Part shown: piece after piece, positions 17,429-25,285 of the stretch
Numbering within the stretch: the stretch's first letter is position 1
How the letters are laid out: every line of letters starts with the position of its first letter
Assembly (NCBI RefSeq): GCF_016863335.1
Contig: NZ_BOOR01000032.1
Coordinates: forward strand, 38,359 to 102,358
DNA length: 64,000 nucleotides
Origin: Planotetraspora thailandica
GTDB taxonomy: Bacteria > Actinomycetota > Actinomycetes > Streptosporangiales > Streptosporangiaceae
Reading direction: 5' to 3'
The notes under the pieces: model-generated
Database searches by the model: none
What the model saw: the letters and a program-made list of their open reading frames with translations, nothing else
Told to the model about the DNA's origin: nothing
Translations under genes and position numbers: made by a program

Positions 17429-18907
17429 TCATCGAGGGTGATCGCCGGGGGCGTACTTCTTCCAGGTGCCTCCGGCTTCGGCGGCGATCCTGGTGGTGCT
17501 TTTGTCGTGGTAGCCGAGTGCTTGGGCGACCACGGGAGGCGGGGCCTGCAGGACGAGTTGCCGGATAGCGGCGGTGCGGCCTCGCTCGACGGGGACGCCG
17601 ATTTCTCGTAGCGCATCCCGCAGGGTGGTGGGGTTCATTGGCCGGGTCGTCCGTCGGCCGGGAAACAGCCATCGGGGGTTGGAGTTCGTAGCCGACGTGT
17701 TGTCCTGCAGGGCCTGCACGTAGCTCAGTAGCAAGTCCGCTACTGGTTCGGGGACTGGAGAGGGTGGATCGCCGAGCCGAAATGCGACGTGCTCGTCGTC
17801 GTGGAGGACGTCGTCGACGGTGAGGCGGACGATTCGGCTGACGGGTTGGGCGAAGAGCAGGACCAGGCAGGCCGCGATCCGGGCCCCGAGTGGTGGGGTG
17901 TCGTCGGTGAGAATCCGTTGCAGCACGGTGATCCGGCGGTGCTGGCCCATCGGATTGGGGTTCGTCGTGATCCGGTCGGGGATCGTTAGCGTTGGCATGC
18001 GGCGGGTGGTCATGCACCAGCGTAGGAAGACTCGCGCGGGGCGTCGGGTGGCGTACTTTTCGGCGTGCCAGGCGTCGAGGTCCGCCTGAGCGCAGGATGG
18101 CAGCTCGACGCCGCGTTCGGTGAGCCAAACGAGAAAGGCACTGGCCTGGGTGATCTGCTGCCGGCATTCGTTCATGGTGCTGGGCCCCAGCGGCCCCTTG
18201 CTCGCCTTGGCTCGTAGCTTGCGCAGCTGGTGCCAGATGGAAAAGTGCTGCAGCAGCCGGGCCTGCTCGGCATCGGTGATGGAGCCGAGGCGCTCGGCAA
18301 GCCAGCGTTCGAACAAGAGAAGCCGGCGGTCGACGCTTGGCAGGGCACCGCTGTCCATGAGCAGATCGCGCAGGTAGGTGGCGGTCCGCCAGGTCGGGAC
18401 CTGCTGCAGCGCTTCGTGGGTGAGTGCGACCCGTCCGGCGGCGAGGTCTTGCAGCAGACCCGAGACTTGAGGGTTGCGCAGCCAGATCAGTCGGCTTTTG
18501 GGCCGGTCCATGCTCGTCAGCAGGTCGTGCAGTGGCACCAGGGGTGGGTGGATGCGTCCGGTGCCGTCGTCCAGGAGCGTGGTGAGCTTGTCAGCGAGCG
18601 TGCATCGTTCGCAGAGCCGGCCGCCGAGCAGCATGCCCTCGAAGCCGCAGCGGTCGCAGAAGAAGTCGCGGCTGATACCCGCGCAGTCTCGGCAGACAGC
18701 GATCCCGCAGGTGTCCCGGCCGGGTAGTAGTCGTTCGGTGTCGCAGCCTGGGCAGCGGCCCCGCACCCGCATGGCCCGCTCGAAGCAGGTCCGGCAGATT
18801 GGCCCGTCCGACCACTCCGCCGATTTCGGTGCTCGCCGGTTGCAGCGTGCGCAGGTGCGGATGTGCCAGCGCTCGTATTGCTCGCGGCTGACATTGGCGG
18901 GGCTCAT
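17429..18907 (-). CDS. Tyrosine-recombinase-like protein with N-terminal zinc ribbons
   Basis: A 492-residue protein. The first ~105 residues hold an array of CxxC pairs (CARCN, CRTC, CPGCD, CRDC, CDRCG, CERC) expected to form several zinc ribbons. The middle (about 215-300) fits an integrase N-terminal DNA-binding domain (FLVWLTERGVELPSCAQADL). The C-terminal part resembles the catalytic domain: SRIVRLTVDDVL (Arg), then AAIRQLVLQAPPPVVAQALG, YHDKSTTRI and WKKY (Tyr). The usual HxxR is weakly matched. Its ATG overlaps the XRE stop (ATGA), so it is the last gene of the recombinase-XRE-recombinase set. Confidence 0.75.
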   Translation of the reverse strand: MSPANVSREQYERWHIRTCARCNRRAPKSAEWSDGPICRTCFERAMRVRGRCPGCDTERLLPGRDTCGIAVCRDCAGISRDFFCDRCGFEGMLLGGRLCERCTLADKLTTLLDDGTGRIHPPLVPLHDLLTSMDRPKSRLIWLRNPQVSGLLQDLAAGRVALTHEALQQVPTWRTATYLRDLLMDSGALPSVDRRLLLFERWLAERLGSITDAEQARLLQHFSIWHQLRKLRAKASKGPLGPSTMNECRQQITQASAFLVWLTERGVELPSCAQADLDAWHAEKYATRRPARVFLRWCMTTRRMPTLTIPDRITTNPNPMGQHRRITVLQRILTDDTPPLGARIAACLVLLFAQPVSRIVRLTVDDVLHDDEHVAFRLGDPPSPVPEPVADLLLSYVQALQDNTSATNSNPRWLFPGRRTTRPMNPTTLRDALREIGVPVERGRTAAIRQLVLQAPPPVVAQALGYHDKSTTRIAAEAGGTWKKYAPGDHPR

Positions 18908-19242
18908 TTGTTGCCGGTGATCCGAGCACGCTTGGGGCGAATGGTGGCGGCCAGGTCGACGACCTCGGCGCCACCGGAGACCGCGGTTCGACGTGGGGCG
19001 ACGTTCTCAGCCCGGGTGGCGATCAGCTCGGCGGGGGTGACGTCGAGGATGTCGCAGAGCGCGGCGAGCACCGGAAGCGACAACCGCTCCGGGGTCTGGG
19101 TGACCAGGCGCCAGACCTGGACCGAGGACAGCTCGATGCCGCGCTCGGCCAGGAGCGGGGACAGATCGGAGGCGGCGAAGATGCCTCGGGTGGCCATCAC
19201 TTCACGCAACCGCCATTGGTAGCTGACCTGGCGCTTCATCAA
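18904..19242 (-). CDS. XRE-family helix-turn-helix regulator between two recombinases
   Basis: A 112-residue DNA-binding protein with a Cro/CI helix-turn-helix (FAASDLSPLLAERGIELSSV, then RLVTQTPERLSLPVLAALCD) and a basic C-terminal tail. It overlaps the preceding recombinase by four bases and the following one by four bases, so all three are coupled. It may regulate the set or act as an accessory DNA-binding factor for recombination; neither is proven. Confidence 0.85.
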   Translation of the reverse strand: MMKRQVSYQWRLREVMATRGIFAASDLSPLLAERGIELSSVQVWRLVTQTPERLSLPVLAALCDILDVTPAELIATRAENVAPRRTAVSGGAEVVDLAATIRPKRARITGNK

Positions 19243-19883
19243 GCCCTCCTCGCCGGCCGGAGGGCGGCCTCCATGGTGGCGTCCAGCGCTCTGCGCAAGG
19301 TGCGGGTGCGAAAGTCAGAGGACACGCAGGTATAGATCGCGGTCGTGGAGGCGTGTTCGTGCCCGACCTGTTCTTGCACGAACCGGGCGTCCCAGCCGTC
19401 CTCGATCAGGTGAGTGACATACGACCTTCGGAAAGAATGGAAGTCCAACCCCTCGTCCAGCCCCAGGGCGTCTCGATAGGCCGCGAAGCGGGCGTTCATC
19501 TGGGAGAAGCCCACACGGGCCGAACGCTCTGAGGGCCACAAAGCCCCGGTGCCGGCGGTGGCGAACAGCGGGCGGACCTCCTCGTTCCACTGCTGGAGGA
19601 TCTCCGCTGACCAGTCGAAGACCGTCAGCACACTGCGGCGCTTGGGCGGCGAGCCCTTCTTGGCCTTGCCGTGGCGAACATAGACAACGCCGTACTCGCC
19701 GAACTCCGCCCCATCGGGATTGCGGCCGAAATCGACCGCGTCCAGCATTCGGGCCTCGTTGCGCCGCAGGCCGAAAGCATAAGCGGTCTTGAACAGCATC
19801 GCGTCGCGGAAGGCCGGCAACCAGCCCTTGCGGCCACGTTCTTGCACCTGAACGACCTGCTCATCGGCGTGGTCGAAACTCAT
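19239..19883 (-). pseudogene. Tyrosine recombinase lacking its N-terminal domain
   Basis: The 214 residues are the catalytic half of a phage-type integrase: first Arg in AFGLRRNEARML, HSFRRSYVTHLIEDGW (His-x-x-Arg), VGHEHASTTAIYTCV (His and Tyr). The SAM-like core-binding domain (about 100-150 residues) that should precede FDHADEQV is missing, because the frame is joined at 19873-19883 to the end of a truncated quinone oxidoreductase gene. The ATG at 19883 is an accident of the junction. It may still be translated, but DNA binding should be impaired. Confidence 0.8.
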
Positions 19884-20403
19884 GGTTCGGTTCGCTTGCC
19901 GTACCGATGACGGTCAACCCTCGGGCGATCGCGAACTGCGCGGCAGCGCTGCCGACCCCGCCCGCGGCGCCCTCAACCAGGAGGACCTGCCCGCTGGCGA
20001 CGCCGAGAAGCTCCAGACCACGCAGCGCGGTCTCGGCGGCCAACGCGACCCCGGCCGCCTGCTCCCAGCTCAGCGCGTCCGGCTTGCGAGTGAAGTGGTC
20101 GAGGACCGCGAACTCGGCGGTCGTGGCGGAGCCCATCCCGAACACCTCGTCCCCGACCCGGACGCCGTCGACGCCCGCACCGACCTCGTCAACCACGCCG
20201 GACGCCTCGAAGCCGACGATCCTGGGCAGTTGCATGGGGAAGGCATCCTTGAGCAGACCGGACCTGAACTTCCAGTCCGTCGGATTCACTCCGGCCGCGC
20301 GAACCGCGATCCGTACCTGCCCGGGGCCGGCATGCGGTTCCGGCACATGGCTCAGTTCCAGCACCGAGGGATCACCGTACTTCACGTAGCTCAACGCCAA
20401 CAT
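19861..20403 (-). pseudogene. Zinc-type alcohol dehydrogenase/quinone oxidoreductase, C-terminal half deleted
   Basis: The first ~175 residues of an NADPH quinone-oxidoreductase-like MDR enzyme are present: GroES-like domain (AGVNPTDWKFRSG, LPRIVGFEASGVV, VGDEVFG) and the start of the Rossmann domain (VLLVEGAAGGVGSAAAQFAI). Homology stops at IGTASEPNHEF near 19873, where recombinase sequence begins in another frame; full members are about 310 residues. It starts three bases after the flavin monooxygenase gene, so the two once formed an operon. Confidence 0.85.
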
Positions 20404-20406
20404 CTC

Positions 20407-21495
20407 TTACCTTCCTGCTGAAGAGGCACGGGGATTCCCCCCGAAAGTGGACACTAGTTTCGTACTGTTACGCGGCTGCGACGCAAGCGCGGCCCGGACG
20501 GCGGGTGCCACCTCGCCGCCGAGCAACTCGATCGCCCGCATGACGTCGTGGTGCGGCACGGAGCCGATGGCCAGCTGGATCAGTAGCCGCTGGTGCCCGA
20601 ATATCTCGTGCTCGCGCAGAATCTTCTCGGCGACCTGAGCGGGCGACCCGATGAGCAGTGGTCCGTTGAGGCCGGCGCGCCCGTCGAAGTCGGCGCGCGT
20701 CATCTCGCGTAGCCCGCGCTCCCGCCCGATGCGGTTCAGGACTTCCGCCTCGGCTGGAAAGTACAGGTCGTTAGCCCGCTGTGAGGTCGGTGCGACGAAG
20801 CCGTGCTGCGCCAGCGCGAGGGGCTGTGGCGCGTGCCCGGCCTGCGAGGCGGCCTGTCGATGTATCTGCGCCAGTGGCGCTGCGCTGCGCAGGGCACCGC
20901 CGAGGATCGACAACGTCATCGGTAGGCCAAGGCTCCCGGCACGCACAGCTGACTGCGGCGTTCCGCCCACCGCCACCCAGATCGGTAGGCTCTTTTGCGC
21001 CGGCCTGGGAAGAATCGCCTCGTCGTGCAGTGGCGGCCGGTGCAGTCCAGCCCAGGTCACCCGTTCGTGATCCCGCAGCTTCATCAGCAGTTCGACCTTC
21101 TCGGCGAACAGCGACTCATAGTCGGCGAGGTCGTAGCCGAAGAGCCGGAACGGTTCGACGAGTACCCCACGGCCAGCCATGATCTCGGCACGGCCACGAC
21201 TGATCAGGTCGAGCGTGGCGAACTGCTCGAACACCCGCACCGGGTCGTCGGCGCTGAGCACCGTCACCGCGCTCGTCAGGCGGATACGAGTGGTACGGGC
21301 AGCCGCGGCTGCCAACACCACCGCGGGTGCCGAGGCGGCGAAATCGGGCCGGTGATGCTCCCCGATACCGAAGACGTCCAGCCCGACCTCGTCCGCCAAA
21401 GCGATCTCCTCGACGAGCTCTGGCAACCGGCGAAGTGGGTTTAGTCCACCGGCATCTGGACTCACGTCGCCGAACGTGAACACGCCGATTTCCAT
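20407..21495 (-). CDS. LLM-class flavin-dependent oxidoreductase
   Basis: A 362-residue luciferase-like TIM-barrel monooxygenase. It has the typical start (MEIGVFTFGD), FGIGEHHRPDF, IRLTSAVTVLSADDPVRVFE with FATLDLISRGRAEIMAGRG, and a C-terminal region that in this family binds reduced flavin (LPIWVAVGGTPQSAVRAG). It uses FMNH2 or F420; which one is not visible. It is complete and leads the operon with the truncated quinone oxidoreductase. A long inverted repeat lies just upstream (21514-21605). Confidence 0.9.
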   Translation of the reverse strand: MEIGVFTFGDVSPDAGGLNPLRRLPELVEEIALADEVGLDVFGIGEHHRPDFAASAPAVVLAAAAARTTRIRLTSAVTVLSADDPVRVFEQFATLDLISRGRAEIMAGRGVLVEPFRLFGYDLADYESLFAEKVELLMKLRDHERVTWAGLHRPPLHDEAILPRPAQKSLPIWVAVGGTPQSAVRAGSLGLPMTLSILGGALRSAAPLAQIHRQAASQAGHAPQPLALAQHGFVAPTSQRANDLYFPAEAEVLNRIGRERGLREMTRADFDGRAGLNGPLLIGSPAQVAEKILREHEIFGHQRLLIQLAIGSVPHHDVMRAIELLGGEVAPAVRAALASQPRNSTKLVSTFGGNPRASSAGR

Positions 21496-21513
21496 CGCAG
21501 CCCTCCTTGATTA

Positions 21514-21605
21514 GGTCCTGCCCTGCCGATCTTGTCGAGCCGAGGCGGAGTCCGGGCGGCGGCTGGGCCCGTCGCAGGCCGGCAAATGATCGGCAGGACA
21601 GGACC
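21514..21605. repeat. 18-base inverted repeat upstream of the LLM oxidoreductase
   Basis: Arms 21514-21531 and 21588-21605 pair at 17 of 18 positions (GGTCCTGCCCTGCCGATC against the complement of the right arm) with 56 bases between. It could be a paired operator, a relic of insertion-sequence ends, or a hairpin. The surrounding 21496-21788 holds no gene I can support. Confidence 0.65.
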
Positions 21606-21788
21606 CAAATGGACCAAGCCGTCCGCTCGGATGAGAGCGTGCTTCACCCGCATTCCGTGCCGTCGCCGTCTCCGGCATGCATACCGTCGCCGTGTCACGC
21701 CAACCCGCACACAGGGCACGTCTACCGCACGTGCGGCCCTCACACCCCGGCGGGTACGGTCCCCGCCTCGCTCCCACCGATCGAAGGT

Positions 21789-22193
21789 CTACCTGAGCTT
21801 CTCGAGGAAGCTTGAGAAGTCGAGGTCCACCCAGTGCTCGACGATAAGGCCGTTCTCGACCCGGTCGACGGCGGTGAGCGTCAGGAAGGCGGTCTTCCCG
21901 CCTGCCGGCAGACCGACGAACTCCCCGGTTTGCCTACCTCCCATGCTGATTCGAGTCGCGACCTTGTTGCCTTCGGCGACCTGGTCCAGGACCGTCAGGG
22001 TGAAGTCCTCGAACGCGGGAAAGAGCGTCGAGTCGATTTCCAGCCAGGCGGAGCGGTCGTAGGCTCCGCCCATGGCGTGGTTGACGAGATCGGTGGAGAT
22101 GTGGCTGTCGAAGGAGGTCTTCAGGTCCTTGCGGTTGTAGCTGTCGTAGAAGGCGTGTACGACCTGCTTCGCGGACTGGTCGATCTGCGTCAC
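21789..22193 (-). CDS. SnoaL-like polyketide-cyclase-fold protein
   Basis: A 134-residue alpha+beta-barrel protein of the SnoaL/NTF2-like superfamily: QVVHAFYDSYNRKDL, FPAFEDFTLTVLDQVAEGNK, AVDRVENGLIVEHWVDLDF. Stand-alone members are cyclases, ester cyclases or ligand-binding proteins; the role here is unknown. It is transcribed divergently from a TetR regulator across a 110-base region with palindromes, so it is probably that regulator's target. Confidence 0.85.
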   Translation of the reverse strand: MTQIDQSAKQVVHAFYDSYNRKDLKTSFDSHISTDLVNHAMGGAYDRSAWLEIDSTLFPAFEDFTLTVLDQVAEGNKVATRISMGGRQTGEFVGLPAGGKTAFLTLTAVDRVENGLIVEHWVDLDFSSFLEKLR

Positions 22194-22211
22194 TGATACT
22201 CCCTAATCCGA

Positions 22212-22271
22212 TCAGTTAACTGACGCACCCGCGCCAGTTGTGCGGACCAAGGCTAGCCCCCTAACTGGCGC
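22212..22271. promoter_or_regulatory. Operator-like repeats between SnoaL-like and TetR genes
   Basis: TCAGTTAACTGA (22212-22223) is a perfect 12-base palindrome. GCGCCAGTT (22231-22239) and AACTGGCGC (22263-22271) are perfect inverted arms sharing the AACTG core. The divergent position fits TetR self-control and control of the SnoaL-like gene. Confidence 0.65.
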
Positions 22272-22303
22272 ACGTCCACCACTTAGCTGGTAGGGTTGAT
22301 GTC

Positions 22304-22963
22304 ATGAACCACGCGGCGACCTCGACGGGGCTACGAGCCGACGCCGCGCGCAACCGACAGCGCATCGTCGATGCCGCCCGCGAGGTGTTCGCGCGGGACG
22401 GCCTTGATGTCTCGATGCGGCAGGTCGCCCTGCACGCGGGCGTTGGCGAGCCGACGCTCCGCCGGCGGTTCGCCACCAAGGCGGATCTGGTGGCGGAGGT
22501 GTTCCAAGACAAGATCGCCACGTACGCCGACGCCGCGGAAGCCGCGCTCGACGATCCGGACGTATGGCGCGGCTTCAGCTCATTCGTCTATCGCGCAGCA
22601 GGGATGCAACTCGCCGATCGCGGCTTCACCGAGTTGTTGACGATGACGTTTCCCAAGTCGATGCGGGTCGAGCAGCATCGACTTCGGGCCTACACGGCTT
22701 TCACCGCCCTGATCGCCCGAGCGCAGTCGACGGGTGTGCTCCGCGAGGACTTCGTGGCCGAGGATCTGCCGCTGGTGCTCATCGCGCACGCAGGCGTGGT
22801 CGCCGCCGGAGGCGAGGTGGCCGGAGACCTCTCCGCACGGCTACTCGCATACCTTCTGCAGGCGTTCGCGGCGCCCGGAGTAGCTGATCTGCCCCCGGCT
22901 CCGTCGCCCGCCGCGATCTACCGCGCCCTACTGCGCCTTCACAGCGACGCCCCCGCATCATGA
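22304..22963 (+). CDS. TetR/AcrR-family transcriptional regulator
   Basis: A 219-residue repressor. The N-terminal helix-turn-helix is clear (NRQRIVDAAREVFARDGLDV, RQVALHAGVGEPTLRRRF, ATKADLVAEVF). The C-terminal ligand domain is helical and ends with an Ala/Pro-rich tail. The gene starts close to palindromes shared with the divergent SnoaL-like gene. The inducer is unknown. Confidence 0.92.
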   Translation: MNHAATSTGLRADAARNRQRIVDAAREVFARDGLDVSMRQVALHAGVGEPTLRRRFATKADLVAEVFQDKIATYADAAEAALDDPDVWRGFSSFVYRAAGMQLADRGFTELLTMTFPKSMRVEQHRLRAYTAFTALIARAQSTGVLREDFVAEDLPLVLIAHAGVVAAGGEVAGDLSARLLAYLLQAFAAPGVADLPPAPSPAAIYRALLRLHSDAPAS

Positions 22964-23222
22964 TCGCCCGACTCGCGCGCAAAGGGCTCGCAGATGATTA
23001 ACACGCCGAGTTGATCTCTTGCGGGGGGACGTCGGTGTTGAGGCGTCCCAGAAGTAGGAGTCCGGGGCCTGGTCGTGCTCTCGTCTGCAGGCGGATCAAA
23101 TGCACTGAGATCTGACAGCCTGCACGGGCGTCGCGCTGACGACCTGAGAGCCCGCAGGGCGGGAGCAAGATATTCGTAATGTCCCATTACCTCTGAATCC
23201 GGCGGGCTTCAGAGGGGGACAT

Positions 23223-23277
23223 AGTTGATCAGAACTGCCCACTTTCCGCAGATCGTGCGGGTGGGTTCTGATCAACT
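23223..23277. other. Candidate origin of transfer (oriT) hairpin
   Basis: Arms AGTTGATCAGAAC (23223-23235) and GTTCTGATCAACT (23265-23277) are a perfect 13-base inverted repeat. The inner part can extend the stem (CCCAC/GTGGG with a two-base bulge). It lies 37 bases before the MobC start and about 450 before the relaxase, the usual place for an oriT. No other function is suggested; the rest of 22964-23222 looks empty. Confidence 0.55.
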
Positions 23278-23314
23278 GGGACCGGGCGCGGTCGTCGGGG
23301 GAGCGGTCGAGAGC

Positions 23315-23734
23315 ATGTCCGATGGGGGAGAGGGAGCAGGGTCCAGGAGGGTGCGGCAGCGCCGACGCGAGCGTCAGGCCGTACCGAGGCCTTTCGTCGT
23401 GAAGTTCGTGCTGACCGAGCAGGAGTACGCGGACTTCCGTAATGCGGCGGAGCGGCTCGGGATGGCGCATGGGGCGTACGCGGCTGAGGCGGCCTTGGCG
23501 GCGGCGCGGATGGCGAACCCGCCGTTGCCCGACCCGATGCGGGAGGCGCTGATCGAGCTGATGCACGCCTCGGGCCAGGTGCGCCGTATCGGGGTCAATC
23601 TCAACCAGGCCGTCGCGGCGCTCAACGCGACCGGTGCCGACCCGGGAAACCTTGTTCCGTATGCCGCTGCGTGCCTGCGTGCGGTGCAGCGGCTGGACGG
23701 AATCGCGGAAGCCGTACGGAAGACGATCCGATGA
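23315..23734 (+). CDS. mobC: MobC-like relaxosome accessory protein
   Basis: A 139-residue DNA-binding mobilization protein. A basic N-terminus (RRVRQRRRERQ) precedes a ribbon-helix-helix-like segment (VKFVLTEQEYADFRNAAERL, MAHGAYAAEA). The MobC signature helix follows (ALIELMHASGQVRRIGVNLN, QAVAALNATG). MobC proteins open the oriT and assist the relaxase. Its TGA overlaps the relaxase ATG (ATGA, 23731-23734), and the candidate oriT lies directly upstream. ATG 23315 is the first start that fits; a longer frame from 23225 would run into the hairpin. Confidence 0.85.
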   Translation: MSDGGEGAGSRRVRQRRRERQAVPRPFVVKFVLTEQEYADFRNAAERLGMAHGAYAAEAALAAARMANPPLPDPMREALIELMHASGQVRRIGVNLNQAVAALNATGADPGNLVPYAAACLRAVQRLDGIAEAVRKTIR

Positions 23735-25170
23735 TCGGAAAAGTGATGCGCGGGCGGCGCGTCGGTGGGCTGCTCTACTACCTGTACGGCCCGGGGCGAG
23801 CCAATGAGCATGTGAACCCGCACATTGTGGCGGGGTGGCGTCATCCGGCAGAGGTGGAGCCAGCGCTCCGGCAGGATGGGGGTCGGGATTTCCGGAATCT
23901 GATCGGATTGCTGAATCAGCCTGTCGCCGCGCTCGCGGCCAACGAGTACGACGAGCCGGTGTGGCACTGCGTTGCCCGAGCCGCGCGCGAGGACCGGATC
24001 CTGAACGATGACGAGTGGGCTCAGGTCGCGGACGAGATCATGGCGCGTACCGGTTTGGCCCCGGCCGACGATGACGGTGGCGTGCGTTGGGTCGCCGTAC
24101 GGCACGCCGACGACCACATCCACATCGTCGCCACGCTCGCCCGACAAGACGGGGCCAAGCCCAAGACCTGGAACGACTTCTATCGGGTGCGGGAGGCATG
24201 CCAGGCGGTCGAACGCCGGTATGGCCTTCGCGTGACGGCTCCGGGGGACCGTACGGCGGCGCGGCGGCCGACCCGCAGCGAGACCGAGCAGGCCCGGCGG
24301 CGGGGCTGGGATGAGGTGCCGAGGACGGTGCTTCGGCGGCATGTCATCACGGCGGCGGCCGGTGCCGCGTCGGAAGAGCAATTCTTCCGGCGGCTGGAAG
24401 CCTCCGGAGTGCTGGTGCGGCAGAGGATGAGCCAGCGCAGCCTCGGCGAGGTGACGGGGTATGCGGTCGCCCTCCCGACGCACATCAATGACACGGGGGA
24501 GCCGGTCTGGTTCGGTGGCGGAAGGCTGGCTTCCGATCTCACTTTTCCGAAGCTCCGCGCGCGGTGGAGTAGCGGGGGCGTGAGCGGCTATGACGGCGTC
24601 AGTTCAGAGGAACGCCGACAGCTGTGGGAGGAGGTGTCGATGGCGGCTCGGCAGGCGGCCGCGCATCTCCGCGAGTCTGCCGGCGACCCACTCGTCCCGG
24701 TGGACCTGCCGGGGGTGACCTCGGACCTGTTGCACGTCGCAGCGCGGTTGCTGAAGGATCGGCGCCTTCGGGACGCGGCGGAGGCGTTCGACCGGGCCGC
24801 GCGGGAGCCGTACGCCCGGATCCCGCATCCCACGCGAAGCGGGATGGGCCTGTGCCGGGCGGTGCGACGGTTGGCTTCCGCGGGGACGGGGCAACCGGGT
24901 GGTTCGCTCATCGCCGATGTGGCGGCGCTGGTGATCGCGGTGGCGGAGTTCCGCGCGGCTCAGGGCAGGATGGCTCAGGCGTTGGCGGCGAGGGCGGCTG
25001 CCCAGTGTCTGGGTGGAATCGCGCCAGTGGCGGGTGCTGTGGTGCGGTTGGCCGCGGCGGACTTCCCGCAGCGTATTCCGCCGCCCGGCCCGGATTCCGT
25101 CCGCCATCCGCGTTCTTCTGGCCGTTCCGCCGACCCTCCGGCGCATTCCGTGTCACCCGGGCGCCGGTAA
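23731..25170 (+). CDS. Relaxase/mobilization nuclease (VirD2/MobA-like)
   Basis: A 479-residue relaxase that should nick oriT and pilot the strand. The three-His motif is HADDHIHIV (125-133). Candidate nucleophiles are the tyrosines in GLLYYLYGPG (residues 16, 17 and 19). WHCVARAAREDRILNDDEW and VRWVAVRHADD fit the MOBP-type core. The C-terminal half is helical and Arg/Ala-rich with no helicase motifs. It is coupled to mobC. No FtsK-like TraB or type IV coupling protein is seen nearby, so the element would be mobilizable with helper functions. Confidence 0.88.
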   Translation: MIGKVMRGRRVGGLLYYLYGPGRANEHVNPHIVAGWRHPAEVEPALRQDGGRDFRNLIGLLNQPVAALAANEYDEPVWHCVARAAREDRILNDDEWAQVADEIMARTGLAPADDDGGVRWVAVRHADDHIHIVATLARQDGAKPKTWNDFYRVREACQAVERRYGLRVTAPGDRTAARRPTRSETEQARRRGWDEVPRTVLRRHVITAAAGAASEEQFFRRLEASGVLVRQRMSQRSLGEVTGYAVALPTHINDTGEPVWFGGGRLASDLTFPKLRARWSSGGVSGYDGVSSEERRQLWEEVSMAARQAAAHLRESAGDPLVPVDLPGVTSDLLHVAARLLKDRRLRDAAEAFDRAAREPYARIPHPTRSGMGLCRAVRRLASAGTGQPGGSLIADVAALVIAVAEFRAAQGRMAQALAARAAAQCLGGIAPVAGAVVRLAAADFPQRIPPPGPDSVRHPRSSGRSADPPAHSVSPGRR

Positions 25171-25285
25171 CCGGAAGATCGTTATTTTGCCTGCGCGACT
25201 CGTTGTTGATCTCCACGGCATAACTGTCAGTGGCTGCATAAAGTGGTTGATCATCTTCGCTTCGTGATCGACCCGGGGTGCCGTC

